From Kaistia adipata DSM 17808 (lineage in GTDB: Bacteria; Pseudomonadota; Alphaproteobacteria; Rhizobiales; Kaistiaceae): 64,000 nt of DNA. How positions within the stretch are numbered: position 1 is the first letter of the stretch; the number at the start of each line of letters is the position of its first letter. Shown one piece after another: positions 30,684 through 40,329 of the stretch. Below the pieces are notes generated by a model. It saw nothing but the letters and a program-made list of their open reading frames with translations, did not search any database and was not told the DNA's origin. The stretch is taken from positions 436,971 to 500,970 of the forward strand of contig NZ_KE383992.1 in NCBI RefSeq assembly GCF_000423225.1, in the 5' to 3' direction. Both the position numbers and the translations under genes were made by a program.

Positions 30684-31178
30684 TCACGCGGTTTCCGCGT
30701 AGGGATCGGCGATCCCGAGGCGGGCCAGGATCTCCGTCTCCAGAGCCTCCATGCGTTCCGCTTCGTCATCCTCAAGATGATCATGCCCGAACAGGTGAAG
30801 CAACCCGTGCACCAGCAGATGGGTCAGATGGTCGTCGAATGCCAGCCCCTGCTCGGCGGCTTCCGCGACCACTGTTTCACGTGCAACGACGATATCGCCG
30901 AGCAGGGGCCCGAACAGCTTGGAATCGGGAGGGCTGCCGGGAAAGGACAGCACGTTGGTGGCCTTGTCCTTGTCGCGATAGTCCGCGTTCAGCCGGCGGA
31001 CATGCGCGTCGTCGGTGAAGACGACCGAGAGCTCCGAGCCCCGCATGGCCGGAAGCCGGCCGACGGCGAAGCTCGCCTCCACGGCGCGCGCCACCAGTCC
31101 GGCCAGCGCGTCCTCCCCGGCCCAATCGCCCGCCTCGACCAGCAGATCGATGGCAATCGGCAGCGTCTCGCCACTCAT
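30684..31178 (-). CDS. ybeY: Endoribonuclease YbeY
   Basis: The 164-residue zinc endoribonuclease takes part in 16S rRNA 3'-end maturation and ribosome quality control. The zinc site is in HLLVHGLLHLFGHDH, the H-x3-H-x5-H motif, near residue 128. The NVLSFPG segment is also conserved. Its start overlaps the phoH stop as ATGA, giving coupled translation, and ybeX follows. This is the normal phoH-ybeY-ybeX-lnt order. Confidence 0.96.
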   Translation of the reverse strand: MSGETLPIAIDLLVEAGDWAGEDALAGLVARAVEASFAVGRLPAMRGSELSVVFTDDAHVRRLNADYRDKDKATNVLSFPGSPPDSKLFGPLLGDIVVARETVVAEAAEQGLAFDDHLTHLLVHGLLHLFGHDHLEDDEAERMEALETEILARLGIADPYAETA

Positions 31179-32254
31179 GCGCCCGCTCCCGAACGGGGGA
31201 CGCGCGGCGGCGTCACCGGCGGACGCGGCGGGGCCTTGTCATAGGCCCGCACGATGCGGCCGACCAAGGGATGGCGGACGACATCGACATCGGAGAAGCG
31301 GATCTGGACGATGCCGGGCACGTCGCGCAGCAATTCGCTCGCCTCGACCAGGCCGGAAACCTGGCCGGGCGGCAGGTCGACCTGGGTCGGGTCGCCGGTG
31401 ACGATCATGCGCGAGCCTTCGCCCAGGCGGGTCAGGAACATCTTCATCTGCATCGAGGTGGTGTTTTGGGCTTCGTCGAGGATGACGACGGCATTGGCGA
31501 GGGTGCGGCCGCGCATGAAGGCGAGCGGCGCCACCTCGATCATGCCGGAGGTCAGGCCACGCTCGACCTTCTCCGGCGGCATCATGTCGTAGAGCGCGTC
31601 GTAGAGCGGCCGCAGATAGGGATCGACCTTCTCCTTCATGTCACCCGGCAGGAAGCCGAGCCGCTCGCCCGCCTCGACGGCGGGGCGCGAGAGGATCAGC
31701 CGCGACACGTCGCCGCGCTCGATCAGCGCGGCGGCATAGGCGACGGCGAGATAGGTCTTGCCGGTGCCGGCCGGCCCCATGCCGAAGACGAGCTCGGCCC
31801 TGTCCATGGCGCGGATATAGGCGTCCTGGGCGGGATTGCGGGCCATGACCGTGCGCCGGCGGGTCGAGATCTGCGCCATGGCGAGCCGGCCCTTCGGCTC
31901 GAGGCTCGGCAACGACAGCTGCTCGTCGTCAGCGACCGCCATGCGGATCGCCCCCTCGACATCGGCCGGGCCGACCTCATGGCCCTGCTGCAGCCGCACA
32001 TAGAGCAGGTCGAGCGCCAGGCGGGCCTGGGCGCAGGCGTCCGGCCGACCACGGATGGTCACCTGGTTGCCGCGCGCCACCGCCTCGACGCCAAGCCTCT
32101 GCTCGATGATGGCGAGGTTCTGGTCGAACTGCCCCAGCAGTTCGCTCGCCAGCCGGTTGTCATCGAAGGCGATCACGACATGGGCGAGATCGGAGGCATG
32201 CGCCATGTCGGAGCCACGACCGCCCGAGGACGGCGTATTGGAGCGTGCATTCAC
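31175..32254 (-). CDS. PhoH-like ATPase (YbeZ)
   Basis: A 359-residue PhoH-family P-loop ATPase. Walker A is [13 protein letters not shown] (about residues 158-170) and Walker B is [11 protein letters not shown], followed by a sensor-like [12 protein letters not shown]. The N-terminal 120 residues form a KH-like RNA-binding region. It is thought to partner YbeY in RNA handling; a phosphate role is not needed. The start is GTG at 32254 and overlaps the miaB stop as GTGA, and its stop overlaps the ybeY start. Confidence 0.93.
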   Translation of the reverse strand: MNARSNTPSSGGRGSDMAHASDLAHVVIAFDDNRLASELLGQFDQNLAIIEQRLGVEAVARGNQVTIRGRPDACAQARLALDLLYVRLQQGHEVGPADVEGAIRMAVADDEQLSLPSLEPKGRLAMAQISTRRRTVMARNPAQDAYIRAMDRAELVFGMGPAGTGKTYLAVAYAAALIERGDVSRLILSRPAVEAGERLGFLPGDMKEKVDPYLRPLYDALYDMMPPEKVERGLTSGMIEVAPLAFMRGRTLANAVVILDEAQNTTSMQMKMFLTRLGEGSRMIVTGDPTQVDLPPGQVSGLVEASELLRDVPGIVQIRFSDVDVVRHPLVGRIVRAYDKAPPRPPVTPPRVPRSGAGA

Positions 32255-33657
32255 GAAATGACCTCCACGGCGTTGCTTTCCTGTATCGACGTCGAAGCGG
32301 GCTCGGCAAGCGTGCCGAAAAGCGAATTGGTTCCGAGGCGGTCGATCGCGACCCGGCCGATCGAGCCGATCCGGGCGGCATCGGCGTCGACCAGCACCGC
32401 CTGCAGGAAGGGCGACCGGCCCATGAGTTGACCCGCCCGACGACCCGCCTTCTCGAACAGGATGTCCATCGTGGCGCCGACCTTGGAGTGGTTGAACGCG
32501 GTTTGCTGGTCGAGGATCAGCGCCTGCAGGCGCTGCAGCCGCTCCGACATCACCGCGTCCGGGACGTGGTCATCATGGCCGGCGGCCGGCGTGCCGGGCC
32601 GGGGGCTGTACTTGAACGAGTACGCGGCGGCATAGCCGACCGTCTCGACCAGACGCATCGTCGCCTCGAAATCGGCGTCGGTCTCGCCCGGGAAGCCGAC
32701 GATGAAGTCGGAGGAGAGCGCGATGTCGGTGCGCGCGGCGCGGATCCGGTCGACGAGGCGGAGATAGTCGTCCGCCTTGTGCTTGCGGTTCATGGCCGCG
32801 AGGATGCGGTCCGAGCCCGACTGAACCGGCAGGTGCAGATAGGGCATCAGGGCCGGCAGGTCGCGATGCGCCGCGATCAGGCTGTCGTCCATGTCGCGCG
32901 GATGGCTGGTCGTGTAGCGCAGCCGGTCGAGGCCGGGGATCTCGGCGAGGCGGAACAGCAGCTCGCCCAGGCCCCATTCGCGGCCGTCCGTGCCGACGCC
33001 GTGCCAGGCGTTGACGTTCTGGCCGAGCAGCGTCACCTCGCGCACGCCGGCATCGGCCAGCCGCGCCGCCTCCTCGACGATCTTGTCGACCGGACGCGAC
33101 ACCTCGGCGCCGCGCGTATAGGGCACGACGCAGAAGGTACAGAACTTGTCGCAGCCTTCCTGGATGGTGAGGAACGCCGTCACGCCGCGCGCCCGGGTGC
33201 GCTCGCGCGTCGCCGCCGGCAGGCGGTCGAACTTCTCGGCGATGGCGAATTCGGTCTCGACGGCGCGCTTGCCCTGCGCCACGTCGCGCAGCAGCTGCGG
33301 CAGGTGCTGATAGGATTGCGGCCCGACGACGAGATCGACGACCGGCGCCCGCCGGGCGATCTCCTGGCCCTCGGCCTGGGCGACGCAGCCGGCGACACCG
33401 ATCGTGACGTTGCGGCCCTTGAGCGCCGCCTCTTCCTTCATCACGCGCAGGCGCCCGAGCTCGGAATACACCTTCTCGGCCGCCTTCTCGCGGATATGGC
33501 AGGTGTTCAGGAGGACGAGATCGGCGTTCTCGGCGCTATCGGTGGCTTCGTAGCCATCGCTGGCCAGCGCATCGGTCATACGATCGGAATCGTAGACGTT
33601 CATCTGGCAGCCATAGGTCTTGATGAAGACGCGCTTCTTTTCTTGGGTTCCGGTCAT
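32251..33657 (-). CDS. miaB: tRNA-2-methylthio-N6-dimethylallyladenosine synthase
   Basis: The 468-residue radical-SAM enzyme adds the methylthio group to i6A37 in tRNA and needs two 4Fe-4S clusters. The N-terminal domain has three cysteines ([29 protein letters not shown]). The radical-SAM motif C-x3-C-x2-C is in [22 protein letters not shown] domain forms the C-terminal part. It is transcribed with phoH and ybeY and stands 77 bases after the acyltransferase gene. The Fe-S demand matches the iron-linked genes nearby (fur/mur and nfu). Confidence 0.97.
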   Translation of the reverse strand: MTGTQEKKRVFIKTYGCQMNVYDSDRMTDALASDGYEATDSAENADLVLLNTCHIREKAAEKVYSELGRLRVMKEEAALKGRNVTIGVAGCVAQAEGQEIARRAPVVDLVVGPQSYQHLPQLLRDVAQGKRAVETEFAIAEKFDRLPAATRERTRARGVTAFLTIQEGCDKFCTFCVVPYTRGAEVSRPVDKIVEEAARLADAGVREVTLLGQNVNAWHGVGTDGREWGLGELLFRLAEIPGLDRLRYTTSHPRDMDDSLIAAHRDLPALMPYLHLPVQSGSDRILAAMNRKHKADDYLRLVDRIRAARTDIALSSDFIVGFPGETDADFEATMRLVETVGYAAAYSFKYSPRPGTPAAGHDDHVPDAVMSERLQRLQALILDQQTAFNHSKVGATMDILFEKAGRRAGQLMGRSPFLQAVLVDADAARIGSIGRVAIDRLGTNSLFGTLAEPASTSIQESNAVEVIS

Positions 33658-33734
33658 TGATCCGGTTATCTACCGCCACGGTTCGGCTCTGGCAGGATCG
33701 CCCGCGCCGGCAGCAGTGCCGACACAAGCCCTTC

Positions 33735-34580
33735 CTAGCCGCTTTCTGCCCCGCTGAGAATAGCGGCGTCGGGTGACGCTGTCGTGACCGGAACGTTGCG
33801 CAGGCCTCGCGCCCGCACGGAGCGGACCAGCGCCCTCACCTCGGCCTCGGCCCGGGCGGTCACCGCCTTGCGGTCGCTGTCCGGCCCGAAGACGATCGGC
33901 GTACCGAAGGCGACGACCGCGTCGATCGCGCCGATGTCGATCAGCCCGACCAGATGCGGCGCAAGATCCATGTCGCCGTGCCAGGCGATCTCCGACATGC
34001 GCAGCCGGCCGATCGGCAGGCCCTGGAAGCCGAGATAGACGATCGCCACCGGCTGGACGAGGATCGGCGTGTCGGCGCCGCCCGCATCGCGCGCCGCCCC
34101 GACCAGCGCGCTGCGGAAGGGCAGCACGGCGACGCCATCCCCCGTCGTGCCCTCGGCGAACAGCACCAGCGCCTCGTCCGCCGCGAGCCGGGCCGCGATG
34201 GCGCTGTTGGCGCTCGCCGTCGCCGTGCGCCGCGTACGGTCGATGAAGACGCTGCGCTGCAGCCGGGCCAGCCATTTCACCACCGGCCAGCCGCCGACCT
34301 CGCTCTTGGCGATGAAGGAGACCGGCAACAGGCTGCCGAGGGTGACGATGTCGACCCAGGAGACGTGGTTGGAGACGAGGAGAAGCGGCCGGTCCGTCGC
34401 CGGCGCGCCCTCGATCCGCACCTTGAGGCCGAGCAGGCGCGCCGCGACGCGCTGCCACCACATCGGGACGCGTGCCGCCAGCTTCGGCCGGAAGCGCATG
34501 GCGAAGAGCTGCACCGGCAGCAGCGCCAGGGTCGTGACGAGCAGGCCGACCAGGATGCCCGCCAGCCGGAGGCGACGCAT
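33735..34580 (-). CDS. Lysophospholipid acyltransferase family protein (PlsC-like)
   Basis: A 281-residue inner-membrane acyltransferase. An N-terminal membrane helix (AGILVGLLVTTLALLPVQLF) precedes the catalytic NHVSWVDI (the HX4D motif near residue 92), then FAEGTTGDG, the second conserved block. It probably acylates lysophosphatidic acid, or ornithine lipid as in OlsA, which is a close family in rhizobia. The start overlaps the fur/mur stop by one base. Which of these substrates is used cannot be decided here. Confidence 0.85.
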   Translation of the reverse strand: MRRLRLAGILVGLLVTTLALLPVQLFAMRFRPKLAARVPMWWQRVAARLLGLKVRIEGAPATDRPLLLVSNHVSWVDIVTLGSLLPVSFIAKSEVGGWPVVKWLARLQRSVFIDRTRRTATASANSAIAARLAADEALVLFAEGTTGDGVAVLPFRSALVGAARDAGGADTPILVQPVAIVYLGFQGLPIGRLRMSEIAWHGDMDLAPHLVGLIDIGAIDAVVAFGTPIVFGPDSDRKAVTARAEAEVRALVRSVRARGLRNVPVTTASPDAAILSGAESG

Positions 34581-35086
34581 CAGCCGCCTTCCTTGCCGCC
34601 CTTCGCCGCCTTGTCGTCGATCGGCACGGCGTAGAGCTCCAGCCGATGATCGACGAGGCGATAGCCGAGTCGCTTCGCGATCAGCTCCTGCAGCGCCTCG
34701 ATCTCCTCGCTGCGGAACTCGATGACATCGCCGCTGCGCAGGTCGATGAGATGATCATGGTGTTCCTCCGACACCATCTCGTAGCGGCTGCGGCCATCGC
34801 GGAAATCGTGCCGTTCGATCATGCCGGCATCCTCGAACAGCTTCACCGTGCGATAGACGGTGGAGATCGAGATACGTGGATCGACGGCGGAGGCGCGCCG
34901 ATAGACTTCCTCGACATCGGGGTGATCGGTGGCGACGTCGAGCACGCGCGCGATAATGCGGCGCTGCTCGGTCATGCGCATGCCCTTCTCGATGCAGGCG
35001 TCCTCGAGACTGGTCGGATGCTGCAGTTCTGGCGTCACACTCATCTCCTGCCCCCCTCGCGCAAAGCGGCGTATGGCCTGGTTCAT
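34580..35086 (-). CDS. Fur-family regulator (Fur/Mur type)
   Basis: A 168-residue metal-dependent regulator. The winged helix has MRMTEQRRIIARVL and the recognition helix STVYRTVKLFEDAGMI. The metal site region reads EEHHDHLIDL, and there is no CxxC zinc motif. This resembles rhizobial Fur/Mur, which in many rhizobia senses manganese rather than iron. It is not Irr, which has a different histidine pattern. The start at 35086 overlaps the rimI stop as ATGA; an internal ATG at 35044 with AGGAG upstream is an alternative. It may control hugZ and other iron or manganese genes. Confidence 0.9.
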   Translation of the reverse strand: MNQAIRRFARGGQEMSVTPELQHPTSLEDACIEKGMRMTEQRRIIARVLDVATDHPDVEEVYRRASAVDPRISISTVYRTVKLFEDAGMIERHDFRDGRSRYEMVSEEHHDHLIDLRSGDVIEFRSEEIEALQELIAKRLGYRLVDHRLELYAVPIDDKAAKGGKEGG

Positions 35087-35571
35087 CGGAGCTGCAGGCG
35101 CAGGACCAAGGCCGTCCCCCCCGGCCCCTTGCCATCACCATAGTAACCTTTTCGGCGGCCAACTTCGACAAAGCCGAGCGAGCGATAGAGCGCCACCGCG
35201 GCGGCGTTGCCCTCGTCGACCTCGAGGAAGATCTCCGGCACCAGGTCGCGATAGAGGCCGCGCAGTGCGTCCTCCATCAGCTGGCGACCATAGCCACGCC
35301 CGCGGCTGGCGGGGGCGACGGCGATCGTCAGCACCTCGGCCTGGTCGGCGACGGTGCGGATCAGGATGAAGCCCTGCGGCCGGCGCGCGCCGAAGATCGT
35401 CTCGCGCCGGAGCACGCGGCCGGAAACGGTCGCGTCGGCGAGCAGACCGTCGATCTCGTCGGCGCTCCAGCCGCGCCGGAAGCCGCCGGCATGGATCTCG
35501 GCCAGAAGCTCCGCGTCGGCCGGCTCGGCCTGATCGATGATGATCCGGGGGCGCAGCAGCATGTCCATCAT
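35083..35571 (-). CDS. rimI: Ribosomal protein S18-alanine N-acetyltransferase
   Basis: A 162-residue GNAT acetyltransferase that modifies the N-terminus of S18. The acetyl-CoA loop is APASRGRGYGRQLM (motif A), and EVDEGNAAAVALYRSLGF is motif B, where the Tyr is catalytic. The start (ATG 35571) overlaps the tsaB stop as ATGA, and its own stop overlaps fur/mur. rimI next to tsaB is a common bacterial arrangement. Confidence 0.92.
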   Translation of the reverse strand: MMDMLLRPRIIIDQAEPADAELLAEIHAGGFRRGWSADEIDGLLADATVSGRVLRRETIFGARRPQGFILIRTVADQAEVLTIAVAPASRGRGYGRQLMEDALRGLYRDLVPEIFLEVDEGNAAAVALYRSLGFVEVGRRKGYYGDGKGPGGTALVLRLQLR

Positions 35572-36230
35572 CGGCGCTGGATTCCCTTGTGACGCTGCGG
35601 CTGCGCGTCGGGCGGCTTGATGTAGAGCGGCTTCGGCGGATGGCTTGCCGGATCCAGCAAGGCACCCCGCTCCAGAAGAATGGCGATGTCAGGCGCGGAG
35701 CGGTCATGAACGATCCGCTCCGGCCGCTCGAGGCGCGGCGCACCGGCGCCGGCGAGATCGACATCGAAAGTGTCGGAAAGCGCCGCAAACTGACCGATCG
35801 AGCCGAGCGTCGGCTCGTCGAGCGGATCGAGCGCCGCCGAGAAGAGCTGGCCGTAGAGCTCGTCGCCGCGCGCCGGCAGCAGGGCCAGGATGGGGCGCGT
35901 GCTCTCGGGCGTCCGCTCCCGCGCGGCGAGCGCCGCGTGGCTCTCGAGCGTCGAGACGCCGACGACCGGGATGCGATTGACAAGCGCAAGACCGCGGGCT
36001 GCCGAAATCCCGACGCGCAGGCCGGTGAACGAGCCCGGCCCGACGGAGACGACGATCCGCGTCAGCGCCGAAGGCTCGACGCCAGCCTCCGCCAGCGCCG
36101 CCTCGACCTGCGGCATCAGCCGCTCGGCATGGCCCTTGCCGATGGTCTCCACGCGCAAATGGACGTGACCGCCGGACAGAAGTCCGACGGAGCAGTTCTC
36201 GAGGGCCGTATCGATGGCGAGCAGGGTCAT
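35568..36230 (-). CDS. tsaB: tRNA threonylcarbamoyladenosine synthase subunit TsaB
   Basis: A 220-residue ASKHA-fold protein that forms the t6A complex with TsaD and TsaE. The start MTLLAIDTALENCSVGLL contains the phosphate-1 motif, and SVGPGSFTGLRVGISAARG is the hallmark of the family. I chose ATG 36230 with GGGG before it; the frame extends to 36257. The TsaE partner is encoded in the fusion gene about 33 kb to the left. The gap to nfu is 46 bases. Confidence 0.94.
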   Translation of the reverse strand: MTLLAIDTALENCSVGLLSGGHVHLRVETIGKGHAERLMPQVEAALAEAGVEPSALTRIVVSVGPGSFTGLRVGISAARGLALVNRIPVVGVSTLESHAALAARERTPESTRPILALLPARGDELYGQLFSAALDPLDEPTLGSIGQFAALSDTFDVDLAGAGAPRLERPERIVHDRSAPDIAILLERGALLDPASHPPKPLYIKPPDAQPQRHKGIQRR

Positions 36231-36276
36231 GCGCCCCGGATAGAGCGTGCGGGCCACGCTGTCGAGCGTTCCCGGC

Positions 36277-36834
36277 TCAGGAAATGGCCTCGACCTCGCG
36301 CACTTCCGGAACGAAGTGACGCAGCAGGTTCTGGATGCCGTGCTTCAGCGTCGCCGTCGACGACGGGCAGCCCTGGCACGAGCCGCGCATGTTGAGGTAG
36401 ACGACGCCGTCGCGATAGCCCTGGAAGGTGATGTCGCCGCCGTCCTGCGCCACGGCGGGACGAACGCGCGTCTCGATCAGTTCCTTGATCGTCTCGACCA
36501 GCTCGGCGTCGCCCTCGTCGAAGAACTCCTCGTCGCCGACATGCGGCTTCAGCGTCGCCATGACCGGCACGCCGGCCATGAAATGCTCCATGATGGCGCC
36601 GAGAATGGCGGGCTTCATGTGCTGCCACTCGCCATCCTTCTTGGTGACGCTGATGAAGTCATGGCCGAGGAACACGCCGGCGACGCCGTTGACGGCGAAC
36701 AGGCGCTCGGCGAGCGGCGAACGCTCGGCCTCGGAGGCGGTACGGAAATCAGCCGTGCTCTCCGGCAGTACCAGACGGCCCGGCAGGAACTTCAAGGTCG
36801 ACGGATTCGGCGTCGCTTCGGTTTGAATGAACAT
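36277..36834 (-). CDS. NifU-domain Fe-S carrier (Nfu type)
   Basis: A 185-residue Fe-S cluster carrier. Residues 1-90 are the Nfu N-terminal domain (MFIQTEATPNPSTLKFLPG). The C-terminal NifU domain ends with the cluster-binding C-x2-C in RGSCQGCPSS. It delivers clusters to enzymes such as lipoyl synthase or MiaB; the target is not known. It has a promoter at 36880-36908, and an iron control element covers the start point, which suggests control by Irr. tsaB, rimI and fur/mur follow in the same direction. Confidence 0.92.
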   Translation of the reverse strand: MFIQTEATPNPSTLKFLPGRLVLPESTADFRTASEAERSPLAERLFAVNGVAGVFLGHDFISVTKKDGEWQHMKPAILGAIMEHFMAGVPVMATLKPHVGDEEFFDEGDAELVETIKELIETRVRPAVAQDGGDITFQGYRDGVVYLNMRGSCQGCPSSTATLKHGIQNLLRHFVPEVREVEAIS

Positions 36835-36857
36835 GATGCGGGCTCCGTGCGATCTTG

Positions 36858-36874
36858 TTTAGAATCTTTCTAGG
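36858..36874 (-). promoter_or_regulatory. Iron control element (Irr box) at the nfu promoter
   Basis: The plus strand reads TTTAGAA, three bases, TTCTAGG. The published iron control element is TTTAGAA-N3-TTCTAAA, so 12 of 14 fixed positions match. It lies across the predicted transcription start of nfu (about 36873). Irr binding is inferred. Confidence 0.6.
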
Positions 36875-36879
36875 AAGGC

Positions 36880-36908
36880 ATGTTAGCCAGTGTGGCAGGT
36901 CCATCCAA
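36880..36908 (-). promoter_or_regulatory. nfu promoter
   Basis: On the minus strand TTGGAT (36908-36903), a 17-base spacer, and TAACAT (36885-36880). The transcript would start near 36873 and could include nfu, tsaB, rimI, fur/mur and later genes. Confidence 0.6.
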
Positions 36909-36955
36909 GCGGAATCACGACCTCGCCGCTAAAATCGTAGTCTTGCGGTCAGGTT

Positions 36956-37450
36956 TCAAGCGATGGCGGCGATGTCGTCGTCGGAGAGCGTGCCGGGCAC
37001 GATGGTGATCGGCACCGGGAACGTCGCCGAGAGCTTGCCGGCGATCGAGGAGACCAGCGGCCCCGGCCCTTCCTTATCGGTGCCGGCGGCGAGCACGAGG
37101 ATGGCGATGTCCTCGTCCGCCTCGATCAGGGCCGTGATCTGCTCGGCGCGCGTGCCCTCGCGGATCACCAGTTCCGGCTCGATCGAGGAATGGCGGCGGA
37201 CCAGGTCGGCGAATCGGCCGAGCGTCGTCTCGGCCTCCTCCGTCGCCTCGGCGCGCATGATGTTCTCGACGCCGATCCAGTGCTGGAAGCCGGTCGGCTC
37301 GATGACATAGAGCAGGACGAGGGCGCCGCTGGTGCGCTCGGCCCGTCGCGCGCCATAGATGACGGCGCGCGAGCATTCGGGGGTATCGTCGATCACCGCG
37401 AGAAACTTGCGGCGGTGACCGGCCTCGGTGCTCTTGCGCTTCATCAGCAT
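36956..37450 (-). CDS. Universal stress protein, UspA family
   Basis: A 164-residue single-domain Usp-fold protein. The N-terminal strand FLAVIDDTPECSRAVIYGA and the C-terminal region ending ISSIAGKLSATFPVPITIVPG fit the family; the ATP-binding G-2x-G-9x-G(S/T) motif is not clearly kept. Such proteins help survive starvation or oxidative stress by means that differ between members. It is 74 bases downstream of trpS and may share its transcript. Confidence 0.85.
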   Translation of the reverse strand: MLMKRKSTEAGHRRKFLAVIDDTPECSRAVIYGARRAERTSGALVLLYVIEPTGFQHWIGVENIMRAEATEEAETTLGRFADLVRRHSSIEPELVIREGTRAEQITALIEADEDIAILVLAAGTDKEGPGPLVSSIAGKLSATFPVPITIVPGTLSDDDIAAIA

Positions 37451-37524
37451 ACCACGATGCTGCCACCGGCCGCGCGGCGCCGCAAGCGGGCGCGCGACGC
37501 CGGCCGGCGCATCCTGCTAGGGCA

Positions 37525-38565
37525 TTACTTGCGGCGGACGAAGCCGACGACGTCCTTGACGCCGTCGAGGATCGGCCTGGCGATCGCGTCGGCGCGGGAA
37601 GCGCCATCGGCGAGGATCGCGTCGATATGGCCGGGATCCGCCATCAGGCGGCGCATTTCGCCGCCGACCGGGCCGAGCTTGTCCACCGCGAGATCGGCGA
37701 GCGCCGGCTTGAAGGCAGAGAACTGCTGGCCGCCGAACTGGGCGAGCACCGCCTCCTTGGAGAGGCCGGAGAGCGCGGCGTAGATGCCGACCAGATTGTC
37801 GGCCTCGGGCCGGCCCTTCAGACCCTCGGTCTCGCTCGGCAGCGGCTCGGCGTCGGTCTTGGCCTTGCGGATCTTCTGCGCGATCGCGTCGGCGTCGTCG
37901 GTCAGGTTGATGCGCGAATAATCGGACGGATCCGACTTCGACATCTTCTTCGAACCGTCGCGCAGCGACATGATGCGGGTCGCAGGGCCGGTGATCACGG
38001 GCTCGGTGATCGGGAAATAGGCGTCGCCGAAGCCATGCGCGGCGATCGACTCGGCATAGTCGTTGTTGAACTTCTGCGCGATGTCGCGGGTCAGCTCGAG
38101 ATGCTGCTTCTGGTCCTCGCCGACCGGCACATGCGTCGCCTGGTAGGCGAGGATGTCGGCCGCCATCAGGCTCGGATAGGCGAGCAGGCCGAGCGAGGCG
38201 TTTTCCTTGTCCTTGCCGGCCTTGTCCTTGAACTGCGTCATGCGGTTCATCCAGCCGATGCGCGCGACACAGTTGAAGATCCAGGCGAGCTCGGCATGGG
38301 CCGAAACCTGGCTCTGGTTGAAGACGATGTGCCGGACCGGGTCGATGCCGGCGGCGACAAAGGCGGCCGTGACCTCACGGATCTGCCGCGTCAGCTCGAC
38401 CGGATCCTGCCAGACGGTGATCGCGTGCAGATCGACCACGCAGTAGATGCACTCGTTCTGCTCCTGCAGCGCGACGAAATTGACGATCGCGCCGAGATAG
38501 TTGCCGAGATGCAGATTGCCGGTCGGCTGGACGCCGGAAAAGATACGCGTCTTGAATTCGGTCAT
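37525..38565 (-). CDS. trpS: Tryptophanyl-tRNA synthetase
   Basis: The 346-residue class I enzyme charges tRNA-Trp. The HIGH-like motif is [13 protein letters not shown] (about residues 11-23), and the KMSKS loop is [14 protein letters not shown] near residue 209. The tryptophan pocket is in [19 protein letters not shown]. It lies 63 bases after murJ in the glnD-murJ-trpS-usp series, which is conserved in the order. Confidence 0.97.
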   Translation of the reverse strand: MTEFKTRIFSGVQPTGNLHLGNYLGAIVNFVALQEQNECIYCVVDLHAITVWQDPVELTRQIREVTAAFVAAGIDPVRHIVFNQSQVSAHAELAWIFNCVARIGWMNRMTQFKDKAGKDKENASLGLLAYPSLMAADILAYQATHVPVGEDQKQHLELTRDIAQKFNNDYAESIAAHGFGDAYFPITEPVITGPATRIMSLRDGSKKMSKSDPSDYSRINLTDDADAIAQKIRKAKTDAEPLPSETEGLKGRPEADNLVGIYAALSGLSKEAVLAQFGGQQFSAFKPALADLAVDKLGPVGGEMRRLMADPGHIDAILADGASRADAIARPILDGVKDVVGFVRRK

Positions 38566-38628
38566 CGGAAACCCCGTTTTTCCGCCGCCTTATCGCGCGG
38601 CGGCGCGCGCCACGCAAGCGGCCTGGCT

Positions 38629-40194
38629 TCAGCCGCAGCGGCGATTGCGCAACTTGCCCAGCACGGCGCCGAACTGCACCACGCCGACGAGCTGGCAGAA
38701 CAGCGCGAACAGCATCAGGCCGATCGCGCAGATCGTCCCCATCGCGATCGCGCGGAAGACAATGCGGTGGTCGGCGAAATAGGGCTCCGCCCACCACGCC
38801 GCCAGAAACACGGCCGCGCCCATGGCCAGCGCCGCGCCCAGCACCAGCGGCATGTTCCGCCGGACCTTGGCGTCGAACACGAAATGGCCGCGCTTGTGCA
38901 GCGCCACGCCGAGCAGCAGCGCATTCACCCAGCCCGAAATGCTGGTGGCGATGGCGATGCCGACATAGGTCAGCGACGGGAACAGGGCGAGCGAGCCGAC
39001 GATGTTGACGCCGACGCCGATGGTGGCGAACCACATCGGCGTCTTGGTGTCCTCGCGCGCGAAGAAGCCGGGCGAAAACACCTTGATCAGCACGAAGGCG
39101 GGCAGGCCGACCGCATAGGCCATCAGCGTGTGGGCGGTCGCGATCGTCGATTCCGGTCCGAACTCGCCGCGCTGGAACAGCACCTGGACGATCGGCTTCG
39201 CCAGCACGAACAGCGCGATCGCCGCCGGCAGCGTCAGCGCCATGGCGAATTCGAGGCTGCGGTTCTGGGTGTGGTGGGCGAGATCCTCGCGGCCGCCGCG
39301 CAGCTGCCGCGACAGGTCCGGCAGCATGACGACGGCGATGGTGGCACCGACGATGCCGAGCGGCAGCTGGTAGAGCCGGTCGGCATAGCTCAGGATCGCG
39401 ATCGCGCCCGGCGCGAAGGAGGCGATCATCGTGCCGATGACGATGTTGATCTGGGTGACGCCGCCGGCGATCATGCCCGGCACGGCGAGCCGCGTCAGCT
39501 TGCGCACGCCAGCGGTCAGCCGCGGCCAGCGCAGCTTCAGAAGCAGTCCGTTGCGGCCGGCGTCGATGACGACCACGGCGAGCTGCAGCACGCCGCCGAT
39601 CAGCGTCGCCCAGGAAAGCAGGATGCCGGCCTCGGCCGTGTTCTCGAGCTTCGAGAACAGGATGTAGGCGAGCGCCGCCACCAGCACGACGTTGAGCAGC
39701 GCCGGCGCCATCGCCGCCGCCATGAAGCGGCCATCGGCGTTCAGCACGCCGCTGTAGAGCGCCAGCAGCGAGATCAGCGTCAGATAGGGGAACGAGATCC
39801 GCGTCATCAGCACGGCGAGGTCGAATTTCGACGGATCGGACACGAAGCCCGGCGCCATGATGTACATGAGCGGCACCATGGCGATCAGCGCCACCACCGT
39901 CAGCACGATCAGGAAGGCGAACAGCGCCGACAGCGCCTCGGAACCGAACTGGCGCGCTTCCTCGCGGCCATCCACCTCCAGCTTGCCGGCGAACAGCGGC
40001 ACGAAGGCCGAGGCGAAGGCGCCCTCGGCGAACAGCCGGCGGAACAGGTTGGGAAAGCGGAAGGCGACCATGAAGGCGTCCGCCACCGGCCCGGTGCCGA
40101 GCGCCGCGGCCATGAACATGTCGCGCACGAAGCCGATCAAGCGGCTCGACGTCGTCGACCCGCCGACGGTGACGAAGTTCTTCAGAAGGGACAT
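38629..40194 (-). CDS. murJ: Lipid II flippase MurJ
   Basis: A 521-residue membrane protein of the MOP/MVF family with about 14 hydrophobic helices. It moves lipid II across the inner membrane for peptidoglycan synthesis. The N-terminal block MSLLKNFVTVGGSTTSSRLI and the second block ADAFMVAFRFPNLFRRLFAE, with the essential arginines, are typical. It is 135 bases after glnD; the gap has two small hairpins. MurJ, uppP, dapB and the MurU/AmgK-like genes make cell-wall supply a repeated theme of the window. Confidence 0.96.
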   Translation of the reverse strand: MSLLKNFVTVGGSTTSSRLIGFVRDMFMAAALGTGPVADAFMVAFRFPNLFRRLFAEGAFASAFVPLFAGKLEVDGREEARQFGSEALSALFAFLIVLTVVALIAMVPLMYIMAPGFVSDPSKFDLAVLMTRISFPYLTLISLLALYSGVLNADGRFMAAAMAPALLNVVLVAALAYILFSKLENTAEAGILLSWATLIGGVLQLAVVVIDAGRNGLLLKLRWPRLTAGVRKLTRLAVPGMIAGGVTQINIVIGTMIASFAPGAIAILSYADRLYQLPLGIVGATIAVVMLPDLSRQLRGGREDLAHHTQNRSLEFAMALTLPAAIALFVLAKPIVQVLFQRGEFGPESTIATAHTLMAYAVGLPAFVLIKVFSPGFFAREDTKTPMWFATIGVGVNIVGSLALFPSLTYVGIAIATSISGWVNALLLGVALHKRGHFVFDAKVRRNMPLVLGAALAMGAAVFLAAWWAEPYFADHRIVFRAIAMGTICAIGLMLFALFCQLVGVVQFGAVLGKLRNRRCG

Positions 40195-40240
40195 GGCGGC
40201 CTGGATTGCTCAAAGGAGGCGTGGGCGGCTTGCTTGCTTC

Positions 40241-40324
40241 AAATCGGAGCCGAAGGGAAGCCCCGATTTCCACCTCGCACGCCATGCCGGCGAAGGTAAG
40301 GCAGGCCGCGGACGCAACGTCCGC
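40241..40324 (-). terminator. Two hairpins after glnD
   Basis: GCGGACG/CGTCCGC (40308-40314 and 40318-40324) lies six bases after the glnD stop, and AAATCGG/CCGATTT (40241-40247 and 40263-40269) lies further on. Neither has a U-run. They may reduce read-through into murJ. Confidence 0.4.
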
Positions 40325-40329
40325 CGCGC

